64,000 nucleotides of DNA. Source: Meconema thalassinum. Its lineage: Eukaryota; Arthropoda; Insecta; Orthoptera; Tettigoniidae. The notes beneath the pieces were generated by a model. That model was given only the letters and a program-made list of their open reading frames with translations, made no database searches and was not told the origin of the DNA. Positions 22,207 through 34,560 of the stretch are shown here, one piece after another (positions within the stretch are counted from its first letter, which is position 1; each line of letters starts with the position of its first letter). Made by a program: the position numbers and the translations under genes. The stretch covers positions 235,956,362 through 236,020,361 of the forward strand of contig OX336398.1 of assembly GCA_946902985.2 (NCBI GenBank), given 5' to 3'.

Positions 22207-24745
22207 GAGGTAGAAATAGTTGAAGAAATGGAGAAGTACAAGCTCGCCATACTTGGAGTCAGTGAAACCAAGAGGAAGGGTGTGGTCAAATAAATTTGGA
22301 TATGGGACATGTAATGAGATACTCAGGAGTCAGCAGGAATGAATGGTCAAAAGAAGGAGTGGCCATCATTATGTCCGAAGCAGCGGAAAACAAAGTGACA
22401 GGATGGGAACCTATTAACTCCAGACTTATCACAGTGGATGTGGAACTGGAAGAAAGTATAACGCTGGCGCAGGTCTATGCTCCCACTGAAGATATGCAAG
22501 AAGTATATAAGGAGAAATTCAATGTTGAAGTCTCTAAAAGCCAGTGTAGTTAAAAGGGACGTAAAACCAATAACATTATTATTATTATTATTATCAATGT
22601 TGAAATGCAAAAAGCTATAGACAAAGCCAGGGAAAGAAGTAGACATGTTATTGTGATGGGGGATTGGAATGCTAGGATTGGAAACAGGTTACGTCGAGGA
22701 CATGGATGTATGGGCCATCATGGAGCAGAACGTACCGTCAATACCAATGGAGAAAGAATTTTGGAATTCTGTATTGATAATGAGCTAAGGATTGGCAACA
22801 CCTTTTTCCCCCATGAAAGTATTCATAAAATAACTTTTGAGGCAGTAGGCCGAGCAGCAAAGAGTTGCATTGACTACTTTTGTTACACCAAGAACATGAC
22901 TTATGCAGCACTAGATGTAAGGGTCTTCCGCAGTGGAGAAATGAGTACAGAACATCGGCTTCTGGTTATGAAGATAAGGTTTAAGGCTGCACCCACGCCC
23001 TCTCATCATCGGTTTGAGAAAATAAGAATTTTCGCATTCAGAGAGGAAGAGGTAAAGCAGAACTAAGAAGTTGGGGGGAAAAACTTCAGCAAACAGAAAG
23101 GGAAGAACCTGAGAGAGGCTGGAACTTAGAAGAGAGATGTAGGGAATTTAAGACGAATATCATCAAAGTAGCAAAAGAGGTCTGTGGGAAAATTACAGTA
23201 AACACACGAAGGAAACGAAAAAAGTGGTGGACTGAGGGGGTCAAGGAAAGTGTAAGGAGGAAAAAGGCAGTGTGGAAGGAGTACATGAGAACAAGAAGGG
23301 TAGAGGACTGGAGGAATTATGTGAAGCACGTAATGAAGCTAAGCGACAAGTACAAGAGGCAAAAGGAAGGAACTGGCAGGAATTTGGGGAGGAAATGGAA
23401 TCAGAATACAGAAATAATCAGAAGAAGTTTTGGAAAATATTAAGATCCCTCCAAGGCAAAATTGGAAAGAGAATTAGAACATTAAAGATAGGAACCAGAA
23501 GTTCCAAACGAGGCCACGGGACCTTCTTGATACGTGATTACGAGGACGTGTTCCGTGCAGACCAGAATTCACAAGACGATTCCAGTAATGGGGCAGAAGA
23601 AGAACTAGAAGAAGGGGCGACAATTATGCAGAATGCAGTAAGAGAGGTTATCGCTGAAATGAAGGTGGGCAAGGCAGCTGGTAGGGATGGAATTTCACCG
23701 GAATTGATGAAGTATGGAGGAGAGGCTGTGGTGAAATTGATGACAACAAGCATGGAGCATTCAGAAGATTACAATGGATTGGGAGAAGAACATTATTGTT
23801 CCTATACATAAGAAGGGCAGCACTCTGGAATGTGCAAATTATCGAGCAATTTGTCTTTCCAGTGTGACCGGAAAGACATACTCCCGGATATTGTAGAGGA
23901 GGCTGAGACAAGATGAAGAGGAAAACGTGGAAGAAGAACAATGTCCTTTCCGGCCAAATAGACAAACGCACGACCATAATATATACACACTAAGAGAAAC
24001 GACTTAGTCGTGGGAAGGATGTTCTAGCTGCATTTGTAGACCTAAAGGCCGCATTTGACTCGGTCCCTAGGGAACAGCTTTGGGTAGCACTTGAAGAGGA
24101 AAAGGTAACTGTGCCGCATTAGGAGCAGATACATTAGCGTCCAAGGAGTGGTGAGAATAGCTGGTGAATGCTCTAGGGAATTTCAAATGGCGAAGGGAGT
24201 AAAGTAGGGTGACAGCTTGAGCCCTCTTCTCTTTGTGAGCTTCATGAACCAAGTCATTTAACAGTGTAGAAGAAGAACCAAAAGAATTAAGGTTGGCAAC
24301 TGGAACATGAGACCAATATATATCCAATTCTTGGTCTATGCAGATGGCATTCTGATTTTGGCTGGGAAGGAGGAGGATCTCCAACAAGCTCTTACTGAAT
24401 GGGCTTATGCCTTCCAGGACCGTGGGATGGCAGTGAACGCGAGCAAAACCAAGGTAATGCAGGTCACCAAAGGAGAAAACGTACAGCTTCAGATCAAGTG
24501 GGCACCATCATCAGTGAGGAAGGAAAATTAGAGGCAGAAATAAACAACAGAATTAGAAAAGTTAATCAAGTTTACTATGGTATAAACAACACAATCATAG
24601 GGAAGAAAGAAATGACCAGAAACACAAAAATGCGGGTATATCATGCTGTGTACCTGCCAACCCTCCTGTATGGTGCAGAAAGTTGGACAGTGCATAAAAA
24701 AATGGAGAGTCGTTTCGTCGCCGCTGAGATGAGATACTTGGAAAC
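22207..24745 (+). pseudogene. inverted 5' segment of the same LINE: endonuclease + reverse transcriptase
   Basis: Plus-strand blocks in order: EEMEKYKLAILGVSETK (endonuclease start, 22225-22275); MGHVMRYSGVSRN; VIVMGDWNARIGNR (22640-22680); IDYFCYTKN; a basic linker; VGKAAGRDGISPELMKYGG (reverse transcriptase entry, 23670-23720); VYADGILILA (24330, with Gly where the second catalytic Asp should be); and ESRFVAAEMRYL at the end. Stops and shifts occur near 22285, 23065, 23810 and throughout 23820-24300. The endonuclease frame at 22553 was interrupted by a small SINE fragment. The YADG substitution plus stops make it inactive. Confidence 0.82.
22530..22593 (+). mobile_element. short 5'-truncated SINE tail with 11-bp target duplication
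   Basis: A 64-bp insert ending GGGACGTAAAACCAATAAC followed by (ATT)n. It is flanked by TCAATGTTGAA on both sides (22519-22529 and 22594-22604). Removing it restores the endonuclease reading frame of the host LINE, so it is a genuine later insertion. Confidence 0.9.
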
Positions 24746-24759
24746 ACTCATGAACTGAA

Positions 24760-26480
24760 AATGCTTATACAAGCTCACATAATGCAATATTAATTAAATT
24801 CTGGCAAACAACTGTTGTACCCTAGATAACGGGAGTTAACAACAACAAATATATTAATGTCGTTCAAAATAAAAACCCGCAATATAAATGAATTTACCCA
24901 TGACGTAGGCCTTCGCCATTACAATAACTATTTATTAATCTGTATAATATAACTCCCGTCTCCTATTATCGTAAAATCTTCCTTAGAAGCGATAAAAAAC
25001 TTCTATCATCATTTAGAGTACATACATTTTAATCACGTTATATAAAATACCTATTACCTATTAAGCACGTTTTATGTACAACACAAATGTCTACGACGTA
25101 TTTCGTTAACTAATATCTCATACAAACTATTTACAAAATAGCAACAATGCTATCTTTCAAATATTTACATAATTTCTCCTACTCCTTGTCTCAGTATCAT
25201 TTCTGTAGAATATCGTTAATCTCCACTCCGCTATGTCTTCTCCAGTAATATATTCAGTTCAGGATTCTACGTATGATCCGTACTGTTAAGTAAAGACATA
25301 GTTTATTCACATCCACTGGTCTCTCATTTTAATAAAAATAATTAATAAATATAACTTTTCTTTTTCGTCGAGTAATTACCATTATATCATTATCTACTCA
25401 TAACCATTTAAATAGATCTCAATATACTTCAGCTTAACAGAGATCCGTTGTTCCTATAATTTCTATCAGATACAACTTCAACAAAGATCAGCAGACCTAC
25501 TGTTCCAAGGATTTTCAACTGTAACACCTATATCGATAACTCCTAATAATCCTTTCACAATAATACCGCATATTAGTAATTCATTCTTCATATACCAATA
25601 ACATTTCGCGAATCTGTCATTTCAGACATCTCTCCATAAACAGTGAAACAATGACATTACTTAACCCATTGCCATAAATAGAACACAATCATCCGTCAAT
25701 ACGGGAATACCATGAAATATATCTCCTAGATATGCTTCGCAGTTCCTTCCTTAATATAAAACCATTGTATTCTCAAAATACATAACTTCATGTTGTGAAA
25801 TTTCTTACTCGGCAGTTGATACAAGTTTAATAAAAATACTCTAATAAAAATACTGGTTCCTTCGATGTGCTATCCTTATTGGTATTGCAATAAAATAATA
25901 TTCTTACAATAACTCATATTTTCTTTCACTAGTAACATAGTTTACAAGTTTCTATCAGCTGTTATACTTCACTCGAGTATTTATCTTAACTTCACATTCC
26001 TTCAATTTTACAACGTAAATAGCAGTTATTTCTGCTCATATAATAACATTTCTATGTTTCCTTTCGTATATTCGCCTTCAAATAAATACATTTCTTTCCA
26101 TTCGTGTATCACGTAAATAAATATTCACCAACAGATCTCATAATAAGTTATTCAAAATATAACTCTATTCAGATCTTTAAAATAGATCGTCAAAAAAGAT
26201 CGTAGTTCCTAAACATACTCTACTGACAACTTGACTCTTGGAATACACTTTCCAATAAAAATCCAACTAACTTATGCAAAAAACAATAAAATCTCCGTAA
26301 ATAAATTCGAAATCGCAAGAAAACTCTAAACGTCAAATAGCAAATCTAAATCACCGAAAAACAACTCCTGAATATCAAATATCGATAAAAATCCAGAATA
26401 AAAAATCCTACATGATATTACGATGAAAGATATAGAGTCGAAAAATAATTTCGAAAATTTTAAAAAGTTTGAAAAATGTC
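24760..26480. other. AT-rich spacer, no gene seen
   Basis: About 1.7 kb with very high A+T and no frame of any length. No TIR, LTR or tail was recognised. It could be the interior of an unrecognised AT-rich element. Confidence 0.5.
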
Positions 26481-27446
26481 ATCAATAATAAAATATCGGA
26501 TATTCTCAAATGTATCTACAATGCTACAACATGGGATACTGGTTTTGTCTTGATTCTACCTTGTGCTGCCGCAAAGTGGACATCCCTCCTTGTTAGTGAG
26601 AAACGGAATGTTTCTGAGATACCGCTGCTTATAGCTGTGGTACTGGAACATCCTGGATCACCTTTGAAGTCGACCAATCTCCAAGGAATGGGATTCGAAC
26701 ACCATCATCAACGACCGTACTGCTGGGCCTCTCCATAATGAGATGGGTGCACCCTTTCTCTCTTGATCGAACCGGGATCACCCTGGTCTCGCTCGTACAG
26801 GATTTTCTTCTTTCTTCCTGTAGATGTATCCATATTTGTAGTGGAAGAAATGACTTCGGTACATACTGTTATGCAGGAGAGAATAGATTTTCATCTCTCC
26901 CGCGTAGTTTATGTTACGTCATTTCAAATATTCTCGATGTCATCATGGACTATGTTCCCTCTAGCATCTTAGTGAATCATCTCACTCTCTGTAGTTGCGA
27001 TGATAAAGTTCCCTCTCAACTTCTGCTCATTAAACATTGTGGCGAATGTAGATAATAATTTCAATCACTCTTGAATATCGTTGCATACAGCTTTCACGTG
27101 CCTCTTTCCAATTGTCGTAATTTGTAGCTCTAATATGTAGATAGAAATTACGCAAAATCTTTGCCGTAATTCTCAATGCTTATAATATTATATATTTGTA
27201 GTATACACTTCCTCTGTGATGTCGTTGCGGTATTTTAATAGTTTTTGCAAATTGTTGCGCCGCCCCGGGACACGTCTATACTCAACGAAGACTTCAGTAG
27301 AAAGAACCGCGAATCAAGTCGCGTGTCTCTCACCTCACTAAAAAGTTAATGTCACCTTCACAAGAAACTTGCATAATTGCGCCTTTATTACAAATACTCA
27401 TTACTTCATAATTACGTATCTAATTACCTTCAAATATGTCCCAATA
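26481..27446. other. spacer with a possible minus-strand tRNA-like B box
   Basis: GGGATTCGAACACC near 26690 is the inverse of a Pol III B box (GGTGTTCGAATCCC), followed on the minus strand by SINE-like sequence, but no convincing A box accompanies it. Open frames at 26469-27055 show no recognisable domain. Confidence 0.3.
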
Positions 27447-27447
27447 A

Positions 27448-29718
27448 TCTCTATATATATAAAAATGAAAGTTTGTCTGTTTTTTCTGAATTTCCACGGA
27501 AATTTGCGATATTTGCGCGTTTCAGACTGCTTTATGATGGTTGCGCGCAAAAATAAAATTTTTGTCTGTCTGTTTGTTTGTTTGTTTGTTTGTTTGTCTG
27601 TGGACAATTTTTGTGTCCTTATAACTCGAGAACGGCTGAGTGGATCAACGTAAAATTTGATACAGATATCCTTCAAAGGCACGACACCAATTATTGATGT
27701 AACTCTTCTCCATACCTCTCATAAAAGGGGCCCTACCCCCTTAAAATACATGCTGAAATAGGCGTAGAAGGGTGAAACAAAGCTCATTTTCAGCCCCTCA
27801 ATGAGAGAAACGAAACTCGGGGGCCCTAAAGGGCCCCCGAAAACCACATTTTAAGGTCCTAAAACCAACAGTTTTTGAGATATTCCCAGAAAACTAATTT
27901 CACTTAATAAATTAATGAAAGAATGCAAGCCGGTAACCATGGCAACTGAATCTCAGAGGTCCGTCTATTTCTGTATGACGCAATGCAATTCCATTTATTA
28001 CATTACTGTGAAGGTTTGCAAACGGCTATAAGGTTATAACGGATCAAAATTAAGCTGAAATCTTCATCAATACCTACAATGCGCTTAAGGGGTCAAGGGG
28101 TACTCTAGAATTTTTTCACGCGATTTACACGTGCGGGTGTGCTACGGAAGGTCAATTATATCCCGTCTCTATTATATAAAAATGAATGTTCGTCTGTTTT
28201 TTCTGCATTTCCACGGAAATTTGACATATTTGCCCGTTTCAGACTGCTTTGTTAGGGATGCACGCAATTTTTTTTTGTCTGTCTGTCTGTCTGTTTGTGG
28301 ACAATATTTTGTGTCCTTATAACTCGAGAATGGCTGGGTGGATTAACGTAAAATTTGATGCAGATATCCATCAGAGGCACGACACTAATCATTGATGTAA
28401 CTCTTCTCCGTACCTCTCATAACAGGGGGCCTACCCCCTTAAAATACAAGCTGAAATAAGCGTAGAAAGGTGAAACAAAGCTCATTTTTAGCCCCTCAAT
28501 GTAAGAAACGAAACTCGGGGGCCCTAAAAGAACCCCGAAAACCACATTTTAAGGCCCAAAAACTAACATTTTTCGAGATATTTCCAAAAAACTAATTTCA
28601 CTTAAAAAATTAATGAAGGAATGCTTGCCGGTAACAATGGCAACAGAATCTCAGAGGTCCATCTATTTCTGTTAGACGCAATGCAATTCCATTTATTATA
28701 TTACTGTGAAGGTTTTCAAACGACAATAAGGTTATAACGGATCCAAATTAAGCTGAAATATTCATCAATACATGTAATGCGCTTAAGGGGTCAAGGGGTA
28801 CTCTAGAATTTTTTTACGCGATTTACACGCGCGGGTATCGTACGGAAGGTCTATTATATCCCTATCCCTATATTGTTATATTATTATTATTACTATTATT
28901 TTAATTATCATTATTATGGCGTACAACGACGAGACAAACTCATTTTCAAACCCTTGGTGTCAGAAACAAAACTCGGGGCCCCTCAAGAGCCGTAAAGGGT
29001 CCCCGAAAATTATATTTTAAGGCTCTAAACCCTACAGTTTCTTAGATATTCCCAGAAAACTAATTCCATTTAATAAACTAAAGAAGGAATGCAAGCCACT
29101 AACCATGACAAAAGTATCTCAAGTGGTGGCATCCAACTTTCCATCTATTTCTGGAATAATTAATGCCACTGCATTTATTACATTTCTGTGAATGGTTGCA
29201 AATGGCTAAAGGTTATCACGGAACCAACTAAAACTGTAAAATTCATCAATGCGCTTAAGGGGTTCAAGGAGTACCCTAGATTTTTTTCACACGACTTACA
29301 CGTGCGATATGTCGTACAGAAGGTCTATTATATCTCCAAACAGCAACATTATTTTCAAAAATTCCTGATTTGAAATAGTAGACAGTTTTTTGCTGATTTT
29401 AGGAATTTGGGCCATTGGAGGCTAATGAAAACTCATCCACCACAAGCCTTTAAAATTTATAAAAGTTGGGCACTTGACACAACGGTTAGGGTCAGTTCGT
29501 ATGTGACGTGTATTGCGATTCGTCTACGAGGTTTTCAATTTTATTTTCACGCCAGGAAGAACACGTTAGGTAAATTTAGTTTGAGAGCACATTTTAGCTA
29601 ATCATTTTTCATTGCCAACAAACAGGTTCCAAGCCTCTAAACATTGCAACAGTAGATCAATTGGTAACATCTGGTTATTAATACCGAAGACCGTTCGAAG
29701 AATGGGTACTTCAGCTAG
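27448..29718 (+). mobile_element. Helitron-like element with repeated internal modules
   Basis: Starts with TC directly after an A (27447) and ends CTAG before a T (29719), with GGGTACTTCAG just before the terminal CTAG. This matches Helitron ends and AT target preference. The interior has no Rep/helicase gene. It is built from three diverged copies of one module: 27448-28162, 28163-28862 and a partial one at about 28907-29335. Each ends with a similar ACGGAAGGTCTATTATATC-type sequence and the first two begin with TCTCTAT then ATAAAAATGAA. A perfect 9-bp hairpin (CGGGGGCCC, loop TAAA) lies at 27818-27839. The terminal 3' hairpin expected of Helitrons is not well preserved. Confidence 0.5.
27562..27602. 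repeat. (TTTG)n/(GTCT)n microsatellite in the Helitron-like module
   Basis: A GTCTGTCTG and (TTTG)n stretch, repeated in shorter form at about 28276-28300 in the second module. Its length varies between modules. Confidence 0.85.
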
Positions 29719-29719
29719 T

Positions 29720-30220
29720 TTGTATATATTATTTGACAACTTTTCTGGTGTCCTGAAGTGTTTACATACACCTCGTAATTAGATATGCTCATTATGCTAA
29801 CAAGTTTAATCATTGTAACGCGGCATTCCATTGGCTTGCTTTGGTCACGTGGGTGACGTGGAGTGGGGTAGCTTGGCACACGACCTAATTCCTGTGTCGC
29901 GTGTAACCTCTCCCTTCGGAACTCCTCGGCTCGGTATAAAAAAACGACCCGAAGACTGGTTCCTCGCGCCTCGGCTCGTATAGGCAGCGAATTATCTGAT
30001 TAGCGCACTCTGTTAACTGGCTAACTCGCCGAGTTGAAACAAACCAGTTTCTGGTCACATTCTAGACTCGATTTTATTGATCATTGGATTGCTTTCAAAA
30101 CTTTTCAAATGATAGAATCTTTCACCGAGCAAATACGAGTACAGTATTTATTAATAAATACGCCAGAATATGTATTTATAAAAAACGGAAAAAATATGTA
30201 AATAAATAAATACAAAATAA
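29720..30220. other. non-coding stretch with a promoter-like core
   Basis: No coding sequence. It contains the TATA-type core described separately and, towards 30220, AT-rich DNA with AAATA words in front of the SINE. It starts TGTAACG after CAT near 29812, which resembles the beginning of a Ty3/gypsy LTR, but no matching end or second copy is present. Confidence 0.4.
29849..29975 (+). promoter_or_regulatory. candidate Pol II promoter (E-box/CRE-like, TATA)
   Basis: CACGTG and TGACGTG lie near 29847-29862, and a strong TATAAAA core at about 29935-29941. GC-rich sequence follows about 30 bp downstream in an otherwise AT-rich region. No ORF follows within 300 bp before the SINE. It may be the promoter of a solo LTR or of a lost gene. 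Confidence 0.35.
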
Positions 30221-30699
30221 GCGGCTTCGGTGGCGTAGTAGGTAGCATGCTGAGCTTGTATGCTCAAGGTCGCAGGTCAAACCCTGCTGAAGTCGTCGGA
30301 TTATTTAAGATCGTTAAAAATCCCTCAGTATGCCTTCCTTCGGAGGGAAAGTAAAACCGGTGAGCCCATGTCATAGATTATGGCATATAAAAGAACCTTC
30401 CAGTAACTAAACTTGTGTAGGCTAGGTTTGATTAATGCTCTTAGCTTCCAACGTTCATCACCAGGCGCTGGTTGTGTTGGCATCTAGTAGTAGCCAAGTT
30501 CACAGCTAGGAGTCGTGGATGGTAGCATTTGGTAGTGAAACTAGGAACTACTTGAAATTATTGTCTGCTGTCCTTACTTGAATTAAAAAGAAACAGATAA
30601 CACACACTAATACAGTCATCACAATTAACACCGGTTATCAGACAGATTCCACACAAACCCAACACAGGGCTACATGACCGCCTTGTCACAGCCTTTAAA
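30221..30699 (+). mobile_element. tRNA-headed SINE (type A), interrupted by the BEL element
   Basis: The head has an A box (TGGCGTAGTAGG) and a degenerate B box (AGGTCAAACCC). A central part includes CCTTCCTTCGGAGGG and CCCATGTCATAGATT, and the 3' half ends GGGCTACATGACCGCC. The last bases continue beyond the BEL insertion at 48666-48702 (CAACCAACCAATGAACC). A second copy in opposite orientation at 60705-61212 confirms the unit and its 3' end. Confidence 0.85.
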
Positions 30700-30704
30700 C
30701 TGAG

Positions 30705-30975
30705 TGTCGAATACATAGAATAAGATGTGGTGGACTGTATGAAGAAATACTGTATATTTTACATTGTATGTACATGATTAAACACTGAACAAGTACAGTA
30801 GATATTACATGCGTGCGATGACACCATGTCCGGTAGCCAGTGCTACCTGCTTGCTAGTGAGTCCTGCTTGACGCAGGTAAGAAAACGACCCTTTCTCTAA
30901 ATGGGTCAACAACCCTTCCAGCAGGGTGACCAACTGTCATTAGAGTATGTACACACAGTGCCAGAGTTGCCAACA
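30705..30975 (-). repeat. BEL 3' LTR
   Basis: 271 bp from TGTCGAATACA to GAGTTGCCAACA. Compared with the other LTR it has scattered substitutions and small indels (for example an extra ACAC near 30955 and CTGTAT near 30750). The two LTRs have thus diverged by several percent, and the insertion is not very recent. Confidence 0.92.
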
Positions 30976-30991
30976 TACTCCCCCCTTGAAA
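30976..30991 (-). promoter_or_regulatory. BEL polypurine tract
   Basis: On the minus strand AAGGGGGGAGTA directly precedes the 3' LTR. A G-rich purine run in this position primes plus-strand synthesis in LTR retrotransposons. Confidence 0.75.
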
Positions 30992-31088
30992 TAGCAAATA
31001 TTTCAAACAACTAAATATTGTCACTTTGTTGTAGTCAACTGAAATAAGAGTTCAAATAAACACTATGTACACAAAACATTTAAACACT

Positions 31089-32579
31089 TCACTTCTCTTC
31101 ACTCAACAATGGGCAAAGTCTTGACACTGCTCTTTTCAAAAGAGCTCCGCTGGGTGTTTTGATGGTAACAACCCTCGTAACTCCGTCGGTTCCTGGATGC
31201 ACTGCTGCAACACGGCCCAATTTCCAATGAAGTGGAGGCACGCCGTCTTCCTTCAGAACAACCAGAGTGTCGATTTGTGGGGATTGTCCAGGCGACCGCC
31301 ATTTAGTACGCTGTTGGAGTTGTCCGAGGTATTCCTTGGACCATCGGCGCCAAAATTGCTGGAACATAGCCTGAAGCAGTTGCCAGCGCTTCAGTCTATT
31401 CAATGGAGTCTGCGACAAATCTTCTTCAACAGGAAGATGAAATGAGCCACCGATCAGGAAGTAGGATGGGGTTAATACTTCCGGATTATTGGGATCAGAG
31501 GATAGTGGGCAGAGGGGGAGTGAATTCCAAACTGCTTCTATCTGTACAAGCACTGTAGTCATTTCTTCAAACGACAATGCAGCATTTCCTACTATTCTCT
31601 TAAGATGGTACTTAGCTGATTTTACTGCAGCCTCCCACAACCCTCCGAAATGAGGTGAACCAGGTGGACTAAAATGCCACTGAATCCCCTTATCTGTAGC
31701 AAAGCTTATCAGTGTGTGCTTGGTATTCCCATCATTAAAGAATTTATTTAGCTCACGTGATGCACCAACGAAATTAGTTGCGTTGTCAGTGAATATGTGG
31801 GTGCAAGTTCCTCGTCTAGCCATGAATCTTTTCATTGATGCTAAAAAGGCAGCAGTAGACAGGTCGCTTACAAATTCAATATGTACAGCCTTTGTGGTAA
31901 AACAATCAAACATAGCTACATATGACTTAATCCGAGTGCCCTTCCTGGAGGAAGGCCGTAAATATACTGGGCCACAGAAATTCATCCCTGAAGATGCAAA
32001 TGGTCGACTGTGAACTACTCTCCTTTCAGGAAGCGATCCCATTGTCGGTTGATACGACCGAGACGAGAATTGAAAACACGTCTTACATCGATACACTGCC
32101 TTTCGAGCACCGTTCCTCCCACATAGAGGCCAGTATTGCTGTCGCATCATTGTCAATAAAGTCTGAGCTCCAGCATGAAGAAAAACAAAATGAAAATGAT
32201 CAAATAACATTATTGTAATGCGATGATTGTCAGGTAATAAAATAGGATGTCTCCTGTTGACCGATAGTTTAGCATTTTGCAGACGGCCTCCTACCCGTAA
32301 CAGACCCTGCTCATCCAAATACGGTGCTAATCCATGTAATTTGCTTCCCTTGGGCAGTGGCAAATTTTGTTTGAGAGCCTTTATGTCTTGCGAAAATTCA
32401 GAACCTTGAGCAATTTTACACCATAAATACTTAGACTGCTCTAGTTCTACAGGATTTAGAGCACCTGTTTGTTTGTCTGTTTTAGTTTTAAGATTCTTGA
32501 TAAATCTGAGCTCGAGAGCTGTTATTCTAATCAGCTTGCTCGAGGAAGAGTATCTGTTAATCAGATCCGATCCATCCAA
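31089..32579 (-). pseudogene. BEL/Pao integrase domain
   Basis: A 496-codon open frame that forms the C-terminal part of the Pol polyprotein. It starts with the linker typical of BEL/Pao (YLDEQGLLRVGGRLQNA). The zinc-binding part follows: DHFHFVFLHAG, then CKTC. The DDE-type catalytic core comes next, with YVAMFDCFTTKAVHIE, FTDNATNFVGA and PPGSPHFGGLWEAAVKSAK. A C-terminal domain contains LVVLKEDGVPPLHWKLGRV. The domain itself is intact. The frame overlaps the preceding one by about 20 bp, so a frameshift separates it from RNase H. It would act in the nucleus to insert the cDNA if the polyprotein were whole. Confidence 0.92.
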
Positions 32580-33480
32580 GGGATTCTGTAGAAGACACTA
32601 GAACAATTTTAGTTTTCCTAACTTCAGGTAATTCTTGAGAGCTATGTCTCTGCTGTGAAGGCCATTTGTTTTTATTATCTGAAAGCCAAGATGGTCCCGA
32701 TAGCCAAAATGATGAATTTAAAAGCTTCTCCGCGGTAACTCCTCTCGAGATCATATCTGCTGGGTTATGATGAGTAAAGACGTGCTGCCAACAATCAATA
32801 TTTGTCAACTGTTGAACCTGCGACACTCGATTAGCGACGTATGTTTTCCACTGGTGTGGATGACCCGAAATCCATGCTAATGCTATTGTGGAGTCTGTCC
32901 AACAAAAACACTTTTCTCTAGTTACGTTTATGGATCTCATGACTCTTTCGACCAACTGAGCAAGTAATACAGCACTGCATAGTTCTAATCTTGGTAAAGT
33001 TACTGAGCCTAATGACGCAACGCGAGACTTAGAACACAATAAGTGAACTGTTATTTTACCATCTCCTGTCTGAGATCTCACATAAACACATGCGCCGTAA
33101 GCAATTTGAGACGAGTCACAAAATCCATGAATTTCATACTCCACAAATTCTACTGCCCTAACATTACGAGGCACTTTGAATTCCTTCAATTTAGCAATGT
33201 CCTGCATATAACGAATCCATTTAATTTGAAGTTCTATTGTAAGAACGTCGTCCCAATTTAAGTTCATTTGCCACAGCTGCTGGACGAAGATTTTACCCTT
33301 AATCAATACTGGGGTCAGAAGTCCTAAGGGGTCAAATATTTTAGCCAGGTCTGATAGTATTATTCTTTTGTTTATCTGTGTCGAACTGAAATCACTTCTC
33401 AACTCGAACTGAAAAGTGTCCATGATGGGTTTCCAAGAAAGCCCCAGCAACTTCAAGTCTTCACCTTCATCTACCTTAAT
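32557..33480 (-). pseudogene. BEL/Pao RNase H region
   Basis: The frame contains FDPLGLLTPVLIKGKIF, the conserved reverse-transcriptase/RNase H connection of BEL/Pao. RNase H blocks with acidic residues follow: HGFCDSSQIAYGACVYVR, LPRLELCSAVLLAQL and CFCWTDSTIALAWI. HHNPADMISRGV closes the domain. It ends at a stop at 32557-32559 just after the integrase frame begins, and is separated from the reverse transcriptase by a stop near 33485. Confidence 0.9.
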
Positions 33481-33483
33481 AAT

Positions 33484-34560
33484 TTACTTGGGATCTGTTT
33501 TGTGGTTAGAAATGCTCGATAGCACATTGGGCTCATTCGAACACCATTTTCTTAAGGTAAAACCCGCACATGATAAAATCCCTGAAACACACTTGTGAGT
33601 GGTCCTTAAGCCGTCAGTTGATTCACAACCTGTCATTAAATCGTCAACATAAAAATCCCGCCGTATTACATTCGAAGCTTCAGGAAATTCCTCCTTAGTG
33701 TAATTCGCCAATTGAGATAGGCATTTTGTGGCCAGGAAGGGAGCACATGACGTGCCATATGTCACTGTTTTGAGACGATAATGTTCAAGCTCGTCCTTAG
33801 GGGACTCCCTCCACACGGTACGCTGAAAATCAGTATGTGCAGGTTCTATGAGGACCTGCCGATACATTGTTTCTATGTCAGCGGTCAATACATAGCGATG
33901 CATGCGAAATCTAGCCAATATTGAAAATAAATCATCTTGAACGATCGGTCCTACTAATAACAAATCATTGAGGGATAAAACAGAATCGCCCTTCGAGCTG
34001 ACATCAAACACAATGCAACTGCGCGTTGTCAATGAATTACCCTTAAATACACAATGATGCGGAAGGTAGTACTGTAGTGGTTTGCTTATCTCACTACTGG
34101 GAATTTCCTCCATATGATCCAGGTCAGTGTACTCTCTCATAAACTGTACGTACTCCGACTTGACTTGAGGCTGTCTTTCAAAACGCTTCTCTAGTCTGAG
34201 AAACCGTCTAATTGCCTCATTAACATTGCTACCTAGCTGACTATGGTCCTCCTTAAGGAGTAGTGGGACTATGAACCTACCCTGTGGATTCCGTCTGTGA
34301 CCGTCAGTAAATAGTCATTCACTAATCTCCTGCTCGGAATGTCCTGGACCAAGCAGTGCCTTCCCCGGCTCATTGAATATCTTACCTGACACAAAGAGAC
34401 AAGAAGAATTGTTTTCTGCGAGCTGGTCAGACGAGCCAACACTACCTGCTGCTATCCAGCCAAGTGCCGTGTTGCGAAACACCGGTAGTATCCTTGAGAA
34501 ACTGTCGAGCTGAAATTGTTCTGCGCCGATAAGCTCGTAAAAGAATTCTGCTCCAATAAG
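33484..34560 (-). pseudogene. BEL/Pao reverse transcriptase and protease linker
   Basis: The main block is 33484-34140 with YYLPHHCVF, CIVFDVSSKG, VLTADIETMYRQVLI and the catalytic FYVDDLMTG. Upstream, 34141-34560 reads as the region linking protease to reverse transcriptase (ILIGAEFFYELI at 34535-34560), with a stop at about 34312. The YVDD box is intact. The sequence is cut at 34560 by the Polinton-like insertion and resumes at 46231. Confidence 0.9.

Noticed and set aside
24760..26480. LTR or virus-derived element in the AT-rich block
   Set aside because: No direct or inverted terminal repeat, no primer site and no coding frame could be found.
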